Assembly: GCA_958510825.1 (NCBI GenBank)
Contig: OY294051.1
Span: 33,976,393 to 34,040,392 of the forward strand
Direction: 5' to 3'
Source: Brachypterus glaber
Lineage: Eukaryota > Arthropoda > Insecta > Coleoptera > Kateretidae
Length of the DNA stretch: 64,000 nucleotides
The notes under the pieces were generated by a model. It ran no database searches, was not told where the DNA came from, and saw only the letters and a list, made by a program, of their open reading frames with translations. Both the position numbers and the translations under genes were made by a program. Shown piece by piece: positions 44,419 to 55,800 of this stretch; position 1 is the first letter of the stretch; each line of letters starts with the position of its first letter.

Positions 44419-47400
44419 AAAACATTATTTTTTGAAAATATTATTTAAAGACTATTTTTTGAAGTCTCAGGATTACGCATTTTCCGCACACACAGTCACA
44501 CAAACATTTTTTGTCATTTTTTTTCTTATACAATCTTTTTGAAAAATAAATCGTTATTTTGTCGCCAATAAACCGTTCTAGAAATGATTAGGAACCGGAA
44601 AACACAGGATCTTTCCCGGACGTCGAATCTGATCACCCTAATTAAGGTTAATTAATTAACTCAATATATTATCAAAAATTGTGGTCACAAGGAATGACAC
44701 AGAAATTTAGCCCACGGTCAAATTGAATAATATTCTGATATGTTGTATAATAATAATAGTAATAATAATACGGCCCTCATAAAGAGGACACATTTGTTTT
44801 TCAAAAAAAAAAAGTTTCTTTTTTCTTAAAACTAAAATTAAATTGGAAGAAATATGTTTTAAAAAAAAAATGTTTTTACCCCATTTTACCCCCTTACCCC
44901 AATCCGATTTTTAAGAAAAACAATCCCAGCCTAGAACTTTGGATAATCCACCTGTGGTCCAAATTTGAAGTCTTTAGCCCAAAGGGTTTGGACCAACCGA
45001 CAGACAGAATTTTTTTGACGGAAATCATATGTTCTGGATATAGAACGACCAGAAAGGTAAAAAAAGCAATATTTTTTTTCGAAATTTTTTTACTAACGCA
45101 AGACTTTCCTTGGGGAAAATAAAAGATAATAATGCTTTCAAAAATTTGGTTTGAGAGTGTAATAGGGTTGACCCTAGAGAAAGGTAAAAAGGACACTCTT
45201 TATTTTTTATAAAATGTAACACAAAAATATTACCCTTATATTTTTTCGTGTAAATCATTTCGAAATAATTGTTTATTTTTCTTATATTAAAACACAGCTT
45301 AGTTTAAGGGGTTTTTCTAAAATATTTTGAGGACATTTGTTTTCTTTAAAAAGTTATACATATACATACTTTAAAACATACATATAGGTACTTTAAAATA
45401 TAAAAAAGTGGTTCCAACGATTAAAAAAAAATAAAATTTAACATATGTTAACATATGTATTGACTTAAATCTCTCGGCAGTTTGCCAAAAATCATGTTGG
45501 CTAGTTAGCTATTGTACAATTACTTTCCTCAAGGAAAGTCTTGAGTTTCGAAAAAAATTTATTGCTTTTTATATCCAAAAAATATGATTTCCGTCTGTCG
45601 GTCGGTCGGTCTGTTGGTCTGTCGGTCTGTGTGTCCGGGAAATTTGTGACCACGATAACTCAAGAACGCTTTCGGCTAAAGACTTCAATTTGGATTTGGA
45701 TTACAGGATGAGTTCATGACTGGGATTGTTTTTCTTAAAAATCGATTTCGGGTAATTATATAATTATTAATTTTACTTAATTGCTTTCCCATTTTAAACA
45801 TTTTGATAATTTTGGGAAAGCCTTGTTTTCTTGTAAAAAAATTATTTTTTTGCGTATTTTTGCGTTTTATGACCTTTATCACTTTCGAGCAAAACAAAAA
45901 TTGTCGGTCGGTCGGTCGTTCTGTCCCGGAAATCTTATGTGCACGATAACTTAAGAACGCTTTAAGCTTTAGACTTAAAATTTAGCATACAGGTATATTA
46001 CCAAAAGTTCTCGCTCGGGATTAAAATTTAAAACATTATTTTTTGAAAATATTATTTAAAGACTATTTTTTGAAGTCTCAGGATTACGCATTTTCCGCAC
46101 ACACAGTCACACAAACATTTTTTGTCATTTTTTTTCTTATACAATCTTTTTGAAAAATAAATCGTTATTTTGTCGCCAATAAACCGTTCTAGAAATGATT
46201 AGGAACCGGAAAACACAGGATCTTTCCCGGACGTCGAATCTGATCACCCTAATTAAGGTTAATTAATTAACTCAATATATTATCAAAAATTGTGGTCACA
46301 AGGAATGACACAGAAATTTAGCCCACGGTCAAATTGAATAATATTCTGATATGTTGTATAATAATAATAGTAATAATAATACGGCCCTCATAAAGAGGAC
46401 ACATTTGTTTTTCAAAAAAAAAAAGTTTCTTTTTTCTTAAAACTAAAATTAAATTGGAAGAAATATGTTTTAAAAAAAAAATGTTTTTACCCCATTTTAC
46501 CCCCTTACCCCAATCCGATTTTTAAGAAAAACAATCCCAGCCTAGAACTTTGGATAATCCACCTGTGGTCCAAATTTGAAGTCTTTAGCCCAAAGGGTTT
46601 GGACCAACCGACAGACAGAATTTTTTTGACGGAAATCATATGTTCTGGATATAGAACGACCAGAAAGGTAAAAAAAGCAATATTTTTTTTCGAAATTTTT
46701 TTACTAACGCAAGACTTTCCTTGGGGAAAATAAAAGATAATAATGCTTTCAAAAATTTGGTTTGAGAGTGTAATAGGGTTGACCCTAGAGAAAGGTAAAA
46801 AGGACACTCTTTATTTTTTATAAAATGTAACACAAAAATATTACCCTTATATTTTTTCGTGTAAATCATTTCGAAATAATTGTTTATTTTTCTTATATTA
46901 AAACACAGCTTAGTTTAAGGGGTTTTTCTAAAATATTTTGAGGACATTTGTTTTCTTTAAAAAGTTATACATATACATACTTTAAAACATACATATAGGT
47001 ACTTTAAAATATAAAAAAGTGGTTCCAACGATTAAAAAAAAATAAAATTTAACATATGTTAACATATGTATTGACTTAAATCTCTCGGCAGTTTGCCAAA
47101 AATCATGTTGGCTAGTTAGCTATTGTACAATTACTTTCCTCAAGGAAAGTCTTGAGTTTCGAAAAAAATTTATTGCTTTTTATATCCAAAAAATATGATT
47201 TCCGTCTGTCGGTCGGTCGGTCTGTTGGTCTGTCGGTCTGTGTGTCCGGGAAATTTGTGACCACGATAACTCAAGAACGCTTTCGGCTAAAGACTTCAAT
47301 TTGGATTTGGATTACAGGATGAGTTCATGACTGGGATTGTTTTTCTTAAAAATCGATTTCGGGTAATTATATAATTATTAATTTTACTTAATTGCTTTCC

Positions 47401-47631
47401 CATTTTAAACATTTTGATAATTTTGGGAAAGCCTTGTTTTCTTGTAAAAAAATTATTTTTTTGCGTATTTTTGCGTTTTATGACCTTTATCACTTTCGAG
47501 CAAAACAAAAATTGTCGGTCGGTCGGTCGTTCTGTCCCGGAAATCTTATGTGCACGATAACTTAAGAACGCTTTAAGCTTTAGACTTAAAATTTAGCATA
47601 CAGGTATATTACCAAAAGTTCTCGCTCGGGA
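44419..47631. repeat. Near-exact 1.61-kb tandem duplication
   Basis: 44419 to about 46028 is repeated at about 46029-47631, offset 1610-1611 bases; the only difference noticed is one base in a T run. The unit holds ACAGACAG/GTCGGTCGGTCTGT repeat blocks and no recognised gene; its small frames appear in duplicate. It could be a very recent duplication or an assembly artefact. Confidence 0.92.
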
Positions 47632-47639
47632 TTGTTTTT

Positions 47640-48260
47640 GCTGAACATTGAGGCAAAGGGGGTAAATAGGGAAAAATAAGTTTTTTACAAAAATTTGGAA
47701 ATTGTTATATATGAGGTTTTAAGGCTTATGAAACTGTATCTGATAATAAAATTTATCTAACTCTACCCCCGCGTGGGTGAGAGGGTAAATATTTTTAAAT
47801 ATTTTCAATATTTTCGTCAAAGTTGGTAAATAGGGGTTTTTGGGGTAGACGAATCTAAATCTAAGAATATTTTTATTTCTAATTTTACCCCCTGAGGAGC
47901 GGGGGGTAGTTTTCATGAAAATTTAAATATTGGGGTTTTCGAGGTTTCTGAAAGTGATTCCGATAATAAAAAATTTCTTTCCACCCCAGGGGTGGGAGTA
48001 GTTTTCTTAAGAATTGGTACATTGGGGTTTTTAAGGTTGCTAAAAGTGAATCTGATAATAAAAAAAATCTTACTCCACCCCCTGAGGGTGATAGTTTTCT
48101 TGGAAATTGATATATTGATTTTTAAGGTCTCTAAAACTGGATCTTAAAATAAAACTTTTCTAAATCCACCCCCTGAGGGGCGGGGTAGTTTTTATGAATA
48201 TTGGTATATTGGGGTTTTTAAGGTTGCTGAAAGTGAATCTGATAAAAAAAATCCATTTCA
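47640..48260. repeat. Minisatellite, about 100-bp unit
   Basis: About six copies of a unit with GATAATAAAA, CCACCCCCTGAGG and GGGGTTTTTAAGG. Diverged between copies. Confidence 0.7.
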
Positions 48261-48693
48261 CGCGCAGAGGTGAAAAATGGGAAAGCTCTTTTACCGGGCA
48301 CTGCCTAGTGGGCAGTGTGTTTTTATTTTTATCAATAAGTTCAAAAAAAAATACGATATCTCAGTTAACGTATTTTTTTGTGACGACAGTGCGTCTTTTG
48401 ATACGGATATAAAAACCGTTCATTTGTGCGTAAACTTTTGCCTGATCGTTTGGCCTGCAAGATTATGAGTTGTAAGTCCTAAGATCTTTAAGTTTCACTG
48501 CGGTGCTTGTTTCGAATCTGTTTTAGTACTTGTTTTGATTGTTGCGTATTTGTTTATTAATTGTTTCACATTTATTTTTGATTTGTTTTATTGTTTTACG
48601 GTAGTTCTCCAAGTGTTTAATTTGATTTTTTATTTGGTTTATAACTGAGTTAAATATTATTCTAATTGTCCGTATTTTCAGGGGTAATATCAT

Positions 48694-48858
48694 AAGTGAT
48701 ACTAGGTTAGGTACCCGTGGTTTTTTACATAAATTTTACGAATATTAATCCCATGACGAAAATGCAACACTGCTTTACCAGGAGTTGCATTTTCCAAAAA
48801 TTGGGATTAATATGAGTAAAATTTGAAAAAAAAGCACCAGTACCTAACCTAGTATCAC
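48694..48858. mobile_element. Hairpin MITE with GTGATACTAGGTTAGGTAC ends
   Basis: GTGATACTAGGTTAGGTACC and GTACCTAACCTAGTATCAC are inverted, and GGAGTTGCATTTTCC lies in the inner arm. A partner at about 49105-49253 lacks its right end. Confidence 0.75.
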
Positions 48859-48999
48859 GAATTGATATTTAGGGAGAGAATATAATTTATATTTAATACA
48901 CATACCTCTTAATTATTATTAAAAAGTCCAAACGTATTAATCCTCAATTAAATTATATTTTATAAATTAAAAAACAAACAATAAGCACGATTTTAGATT

Positions 49000-49345
49000 A
49001 GAGAAAAGAGGGGTAAAAAAACCATCGTAGGGGTAAGGTATTTTCGGTTATCAGTACAGCATACTACATATATATAAATTGTATTCTCAGGGGTAATATA
49101 ATAAGTGATACTAGGTTAGGTATCGGTGATTTTTTACATAAATTTTAAGAATATTAATCCCAATGACGAAAATGCAACGACTGCTTTACCAGGAGTTGCA
49201 TTTTCCAAAAATTGGGATTAATATGAGTAAAATTTGAAAAAAAAAGCACCGGTAAAGAGGGGTAAAAAACCATCGTAGGGGTAAGGTATTTTCACTTATC
49301 AGTACAGCATACTACATATATATATAAATTGTATTCTCATTAGAA
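49000..49345. repeat. Tandem duplication around the second hairpin copy
   Basis: The block GGGGTAAGGTATTTTC to TATAAATTGTATTCTCA occurs at 49029 and 49278, with the truncated hairpin MITE between. Repeat spacing is about 249 bases. Confidence 0.7.
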
Positions 49346-49408
49346 TAATTTTTATTTGTTTTATTATACTAATAACTATAATTTAAAATTATTAATTTCT
49401 TATACTTA

Positions 49409-50905
49409 CACTGATAGAAATGTTGTTGTAATATAGGTGCCAATTATAATATCTAATATGTTATAACATAACTATGTTATACGATACAACAACCAGTTGT
49501 AGAATTCAGAGGTAAACAACATAAAATTGTAATAAACACAACAACAAATGTTAATTTATGTTATAGTAAGTACTATAATATAGTACAATTTGTGGTTGGC
49601 ACATATATAACACTATGTTGTTGTATTAATAACGCTATATGTGTTGGAATTTGAATTCTTTGAATAATGAAGAGTTTGATATAAATTTCTCTAAACTTAA
49701 TCGAATTCTTCATAAACATAATCCTTTGCAACAATTAATTTTGTAATTGGTTTATTCAAATTCAAATTCAAATTCATTTATTAGAAAGCAAACTATACAG
49801 TAAACTATACAGTAATTATTACAATATTATTAAAATAAAATATCACAGATTTGTGTTAAAAAAATCATCCACGGTATAGAATCCGTGTTTACAGAGAACT
49901 TCTTTAACGTCAGTTCGAAAGCGTTTGAATCTGCCTGCATTTTTTATGGCAATAGGTAAATGGTTGCAGATTTTAAGTGCCATAATGTGCGGGCCTTTCT
50001 GAATTTGGGTGAGCCTTGAAAAGGGAATATATAGTTTTGTTTCTTGCCTTGTAAAATGATTATGATGATCACCGCTTTTGGGGTACAAATGTAAGTTTTT
50101 TTTAATGTGGCATGCACATTCTAAAATAAAAAGGCATGCGATTGTTAAAATTTTATGTTTTTTAAAATAAGGTTGACATGAAGTTCGATATGGTAGCTTA
50201 AGCATGGTTCGAATTATTCGTTTTTGCATGACAAATAGTTTGTCGGTCTTTGTTGCATTTCCCCAACAGAGGATTCCGTAAGAGAGGTAGGAATTTACAC
50301 AAGAGTAGTAGAACATTTTCAAAGACGCAAAACTAACTGAATAGCGCAATTTAAATATAGCAAAATTTTTGGAAGCAAGAGTACTCACCAAAGTTTCAAT
50401 GTGTTTGTTCCATTGCAGATGACTGTCAATCCACACTCCAAGAAATTTAGTATCCGTGTTTTGCTTAATACTTTTTGAGTTTGTTTTAACCAGAATACTT
50501 GAGTTTATTTTGGTACCTTTGGGGGTGAATGTAATAAGGTCCGTTTTTTGTGTATTAAGAAGTAAACCGTTTGTACTGCACCATTCTTGCATATTCTGAG
50601 TGCACGTGTTTGCTAGCTTTGATAGTTGCTCCTTTGTTGAGGCACTGACTAATTTGGAGGTGTAGTCTGCTAATAGAGTTGTGAGACAATCTACATTGTT
50701 AGGATCAATAATGTCATTAATAAAAATGATGAAGATAATATTTTATATTTTAATTTAGTACTTATTTATATATATATTTATATTTTAATTTAGTACTTAT
50801 ATTTTACTTACTTATTTTATCTATCATTACAATTTCCTGTTATTGGTGTACACTGTTGGATAATAAAGGTTTACTATTATTATTAACGCTATTATTCTAT
50901 CAGTG
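49409..50905. mobile_element. CACTGATAGAA MITE split by a retrotransposon
   Basis: Starts CACTGATAGAAATGTTGTTG after TA and ends ATTCTATCAGTG before TA. The MITE's own body is 49409-49636 plus about 50884-50905; the rest is inserted DNA. TAACGCTAT occurs on both sides of the insert (49628 and 50884) and may be the target duplication. Confidence 0.6.
49843..50725 (-). pseudogene. 5'-truncated non-LTR reverse transcriptase
   Basis: A continuous 249-codon frame ends at 49843, and the same frame reads upstream to about 50725. The start reads FIIFINDI then LADYTS, where active elements have (F/Y)ADDT, so the second catalytic Asp is Tyr. Downstream, KFLGVWIDSHLQWNKHI and YGILCWGNA are classic thumb-region blocks of jockey/CR1-like elements. 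The fingers domain, endonuclease and ORF1 are missing. The 3' end carries AATTTG repeats (about 49752-49780) rather than poly-A. The copy is dead. Confidence 0.88.
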
Positions 50906-50909
50906 TATT

Positions 50910-51645
50910 GCGGGAAGAATCAAGTTCTACGAGGAGAAGATCCCTATTGTTTTTGAAAGTAATCTCCTCAAAAACAAAAAAAATTATGGTTGATTAAACT
51001 TTTAAACTCAAAACTTTACTTGGGGAAAGTAAAATTAAATATTTTGAATTTTTTTTAACATTTTGATTTTTTTTTCTTTTTTTTTTTTAATGAAGGGTAT
51101 TGGAAACCTTCTTTAAACGATCAAAAATTCCAAAACCTTTCTTTTAAAAATCTAGTTTTTGAAAATTTATATAAATATATTGTTTTCTACTTTTTAGTTA
51201 TACATAGCATGTAATAAACAGAAGGGTTTTAACTTTAAAAAATTGTTTTTTATATAGTTTTATTATTTCTAAATGTTCATTTTTTTATGTAAAATATATT
51301 TTTTTATACTTCACCGCATCTCCGTGTTGGAGCTTTCAGATGAGATATATTATTTTTTTTTGAATGCCTAATTTTGCAAAATTACAAATTTTAAAATATT
51401 TCACAATCATTATTGTATTAATCATGAAAAAACCTTTAAAAGAACATTGGATTCTTTATAGATTTTTTGAATTTATATGTAAAGAACGTAAAATAATTAA
51501 ATAAAAAAAAGCGCCGGATAGATTTTTTTTTTAATTTTCATTTAATGTTCCTAGGGGCATGCTCAATCGACTTAAAAAAAAATTGGTTTGTCACAAAAAA
51601 AATTAAAACGCTAAAATCCTGTGGTGTTTAGTGTAGTTAAAAAAA
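50910..51645. other. No gene seen; AT-rich spacer
   Basis: Low-complexity AT sequence with a fragment of the ACAGAC-family flank (ACTTGGGGAAAGTAAAATT near 51018). Confidence 0.45.
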
Positions 51646-51650
51646 GTCTA

Positions 51651-52056
51651 CACTGATAAAACAGTTTATTTGTGTCAACAAAATATTTGGTTCGATACGT
51701 CCAATTGAATTATTTGGTTGTGACAAATAAATTTTATTTCTGTCAAATAAACTATTTTCTTTCCATTAATAAATGATTTTAAAATTAAAATATTTATTTA
51801 CATGACTACACTGATAAAAAAGATTTATTTTATTTATTATATAGCCACTTAAATTATTTAGTTGTGAGTAACAAATTTTATTTCAGTCAAATAAATGTTT
51901 TGTTTATATGAACAAATATTTAAATTTAAAAATGATTTATTAATGGGGAAAAATAGTTTATTTGACAGAAATAAAATTTATTTGTGGCAACAAAATAATT
52001 TAATTGGCCATATCCAACCAAATATTTAGTTGACACAAATAAACTGTTTTATCAGT
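51651..52056. mobile_element. CACTGATAAAA MITEs, copy 3 (partial plus complete)
   Basis: A half copy (51651-51806) is directly followed by a full one starting at 51809 after TA. Both carry the TTTATTTG and CCAACCAAATATTTAGTTG arm blocks. Confidence 0.75.
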
Positions 52057-52205
52057 ACAGTGTCTGACATGCTTAAATATGATTTAAGGTTCATGTGGAT
52101 TCTAATTATTTTTACTTTTACATTGTCCTGTTTAATGGGAGCGAGGTCCCTTGGGGTTCTCGAGCCTTTTCATTCTAAAATTGGTTTTTGGAGTCCAAAA
52201 ATATA

Positions 52206-52461
52206 CACTGATAAAAAAGATAATTTAGATTTATTTGGATATGGCCAATTCAATTATTTGATTGTGAAAAATAAATTTTATTTGAGTCAAATAAATATTT
52301 AGTTCATGTAAATAAATATTTTAATTTTAAAATCATTTATTAATGGGAACAAAATAGTTTATTTGACATAAATAAAATTTATTTGTCGCAACCAAATAAT
52401 TCAATTGATATCCATATCCAACCAAATATTTTGTACACACAAACAAACTGTTTTATCAGTG
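52206..52461. mobile_element. CACTGATAAAA MITE, copy 4
   Basis: Starts CACTGATAAAAAAGATA, ends TTTTATCAGTG, TA on both sides. It lies 357 bases upstream of the pickpocket start codon. Confidence 0.82.
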
Positions 52462-52817
52462 TAGACTGGTTAAGAGTAATTGATATTTTTATTGTGGGCC
52501 GGTGTTATTATTGTAAAAAAAAAACGAAATCTTGACCATCTACATATTAAAGAGGCACATTAAAAATACTAAAATGGCTATAACTTTTAGAATCTTCAAT
52601 ATTAATAACTCAAATATACCAATAAATTTAAATTATCCATAACTTTAAAAAATTTAAAAATTAAAAAGTTCGTCTTTTAAGAGCTTAAAAGTTACAAGCA
52701 CAAAAATAAATTTTTGTTTAGTATGTGTGAAAATTATGCAAAAAAAATACTGAAAGTATTGATTGCTAAAACATTTTTCTCGGTGCATTTTCTTGCAATT
52801 CAGATTTATTAACGAGG

Positions 52818-55800
52818 ATGAAGGGGTCCAGTTCAGTTACTTCCGAAGAAAAAATCAAGGAAAAGGATTTGGATTTGGAAAAAGGACACCCATATAAGGA
52901 CAAAAGGAAATATCCAGGATTTGGAAAAAATATTAAATCGTATTGCAATGAATACACTGACTACACTGGAATCCATGGATTTAGATACATGGGAGAAAAA
53001 AATAGATCCTACATCGAAAGGTATAATTACTTGTAATTCATATAATATAAGTTAGATATAAGCAGTGTCGGGTGTAACCCTCCGGGCTAATTTTGAATAT
53101 AACAAAAAACAATATTGTTTATTTATTTAAAAGTTACTCATCAATTGCAATAATATCTTTTGTGAGGTGCCAATTTAGGTGGGTCTATTCTAAAGAATCA
53201 TGTGAGACTCATGTAGAGATTTTCCGAGACGCGCTGCCTACTAATACACCATACTGGCCAGTTTTCCTAAGCTTTTGGAAAACTCTTTCAGAATTTTCAG
53301 CAGGCAAGCCCTAAACTCACAAAGCGCGTCTCGGAAAATCTCTACATGAGTCTCACATGATTCTTTAGAATAGACTCACCTAAATTGGTACCTCACAAAA
53401 GATATTATTGCAATTGATGAGTAACTTCTAAATAAATAAACAATATTGTTTTTATGATATTCAAAAATAGCCCGGAGGGTTACACGGGGCAGCCCGAGTC
53501 TAGTGAGATTTGTAACCCCCGTCAGGGGCCCACAAGTTAATACATATTAATAAGTAAAATTTGCCACTGTAATATTTTATTTCCCTCCCAAAAATGTTGT
53601 TGACAAAAAAAATTGTTCATCACCCCCAATTTTTGTTTACCTCTACAGAAAAGATGATCCCCCAAATTTTTTTTTACCCCTGCCAGAAAAAAAAGGTCAT
53701 CACCCCCTGGCGGAAGACTAAATCCTTTCTCCTGCTACAATAAATTATCTTCTTTATTTAAAATACTGATACTAACAAAAAAATACTTTCCCCTATTGTT
53801 AATATAAAAATATAAAAAAAATAGTATATTGTTTTACTAAGAGGAAAAAAAGCACTCTGAGTAAAACATACTATTTTTTCTTTAAGCATGCTATATATTT
53901 TGTTTTTACATATTGATTTTTGCATTTAATTTATTCAGTAATAAATTATGTTTTTTTATTAAAATAGGCCAATAAAACCCTTTCGAAATAAACTTAAACC
54001 TTCCTTAGCTCATTTTAAATTTTTTTCGTAGGCTAAATCTTACACTTTTCGCGATTTCGATGGTAACTTCTCTAATGTAGCATTTGAAATTTCGGAGAGA
54101 TTTGTAGGTGTATAAACGATATATTCTTCTTCAATCATTTTTAATTATTTTCACACGTTTTTGCACAGAATCTCAAGTTAACCACCTGTTTACATAATAA
54201 ACAAACAAGTTTGAAGTATGGCTGTCATCAAAGTCAAAGAGTGCTGCCGCCAGTGGTGGTTTTGGTAACTTTTTTTTACGACATACAATAATGAGCTCAT
54301 TTTTTTACTGTAAAAAAATAGTTCACTTCTAACTAGTGTTTTCAGTTATAAAATATGAACATTTTAGTACGCTTGAAGAAAAAAAACATCATTTTTTTTT
54401 TCGAAAAATGGATTGTTTTTTAAGTTTTATTTTTTTTAACGTTTTAATTAAAAACGAAATAAAAAATTGTTTTTAGCCCCTTTGAGCTCCTTACCCACCC
54501 TGATTTTTACCAAAAACAAGCCTACCCTATGAAAAATGACCAATAGAAATCAAATACAAACCAATAGAAATTTGTATTGGTTTTTATTGGTCTCTATTGG
54601 TTTTATTGGTCTTTATTGGTATTAAAGTTAAACTCTATTGGTTTATATTGGTCTGTGTTGGAAAAAATTTTTACTGGTTATTACCAATACAAAACGTATT
54701 GGTCTGTATTGGTTCTTTTCCAAAATATATGTTATTTTATTGGTATGTATTGGTTTAAATTGGATATTATATTTATTGGTAAATACCAATACAAAACTTA
54801 TTGGTCCGTATTGGTTTATTTAAATATTTTTTTTAATATATATTGGTATCTAATGGTTTATATTGGACTTTATATTTATTGGTAAGTACCAATACAAAAA
54901 CCTTATTTTTGTATTGGTTTGTATTGGTTTATATTTGACCAAATATCGATATTATATTTATTGGTAAATTCCAATACAAAAACTTATTGGTCTGTATTGG
55001 TCTTTTTTAAATATTTTTTTTTATATTGGTATCTAATGGTTTATATTGGATATTATATTTATTGGTAAATACCAGTACAAAAACCTTCTTTTTTGTATTG
55101 GTTTATATTTGACGAAATATCGATATTATATTTATTGGTAAATACCAATACAAAAACTTATTGGTCTGTATTGGTCTTTTTCAAATATTTTTTTTATATT
55201 GGTATCTAATGGTTTATATTGGATATTATATTTATTGGTAAATACCAGTACAAAAACCTTCTTTTTTGTATTGGTTCATATTTGTCGAAATATCTATATT
55301 ATATTTATTGGCACATACCAATACAAACACTTATTGGTCTGTACAGACCAATACGTATTGGTCTTTTTCAAATATTTTTTTTTATATTATAATATTAATA
55401 CCAATTGGTATCTAATGGTTTGTATTGGATATTATATTTATTGGTAAATACCAATAAAAAAAACTTTTTTTTTCTATTGGTTTGTATTGTTTAATATTTG
55501 ATATTATATTTATTGGTAAGTACCAATAAAAAAAAAATATTTTTTCTATTGGTTTATATTTTATATTATATTTATTGGCAAATACCAATATAAAAACTTT
55601 TAATATTATTTATGTTTGAAACTGCCCCTTGTCTGGGTTGAATCTGCCTCGCTCTGGGGCTGATTCAGCCATTTTGCAGCCTGTGATTTAAACAGCAAAA
55701 AAAAATATTAAATATTTATTTTATAAAATTTTTAACTACAGCTATTTATAGACAAAGGTTTGAAGTTTACGACAATGGAAAAATTATTTTGAAATATTTA

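Noticed and set aside
44894..47508. Three small minus-strand frames present twice
   Set aside because: They lie in a non-coding tandem duplication full of ACAGACAG-type repeats and match no recognised family.
54577..55447. Open frames rich in Ile, Gly, Leu, Tyr and Trp
   Set aside because: They are translations of TATTGGT repeats and appear in several frames.
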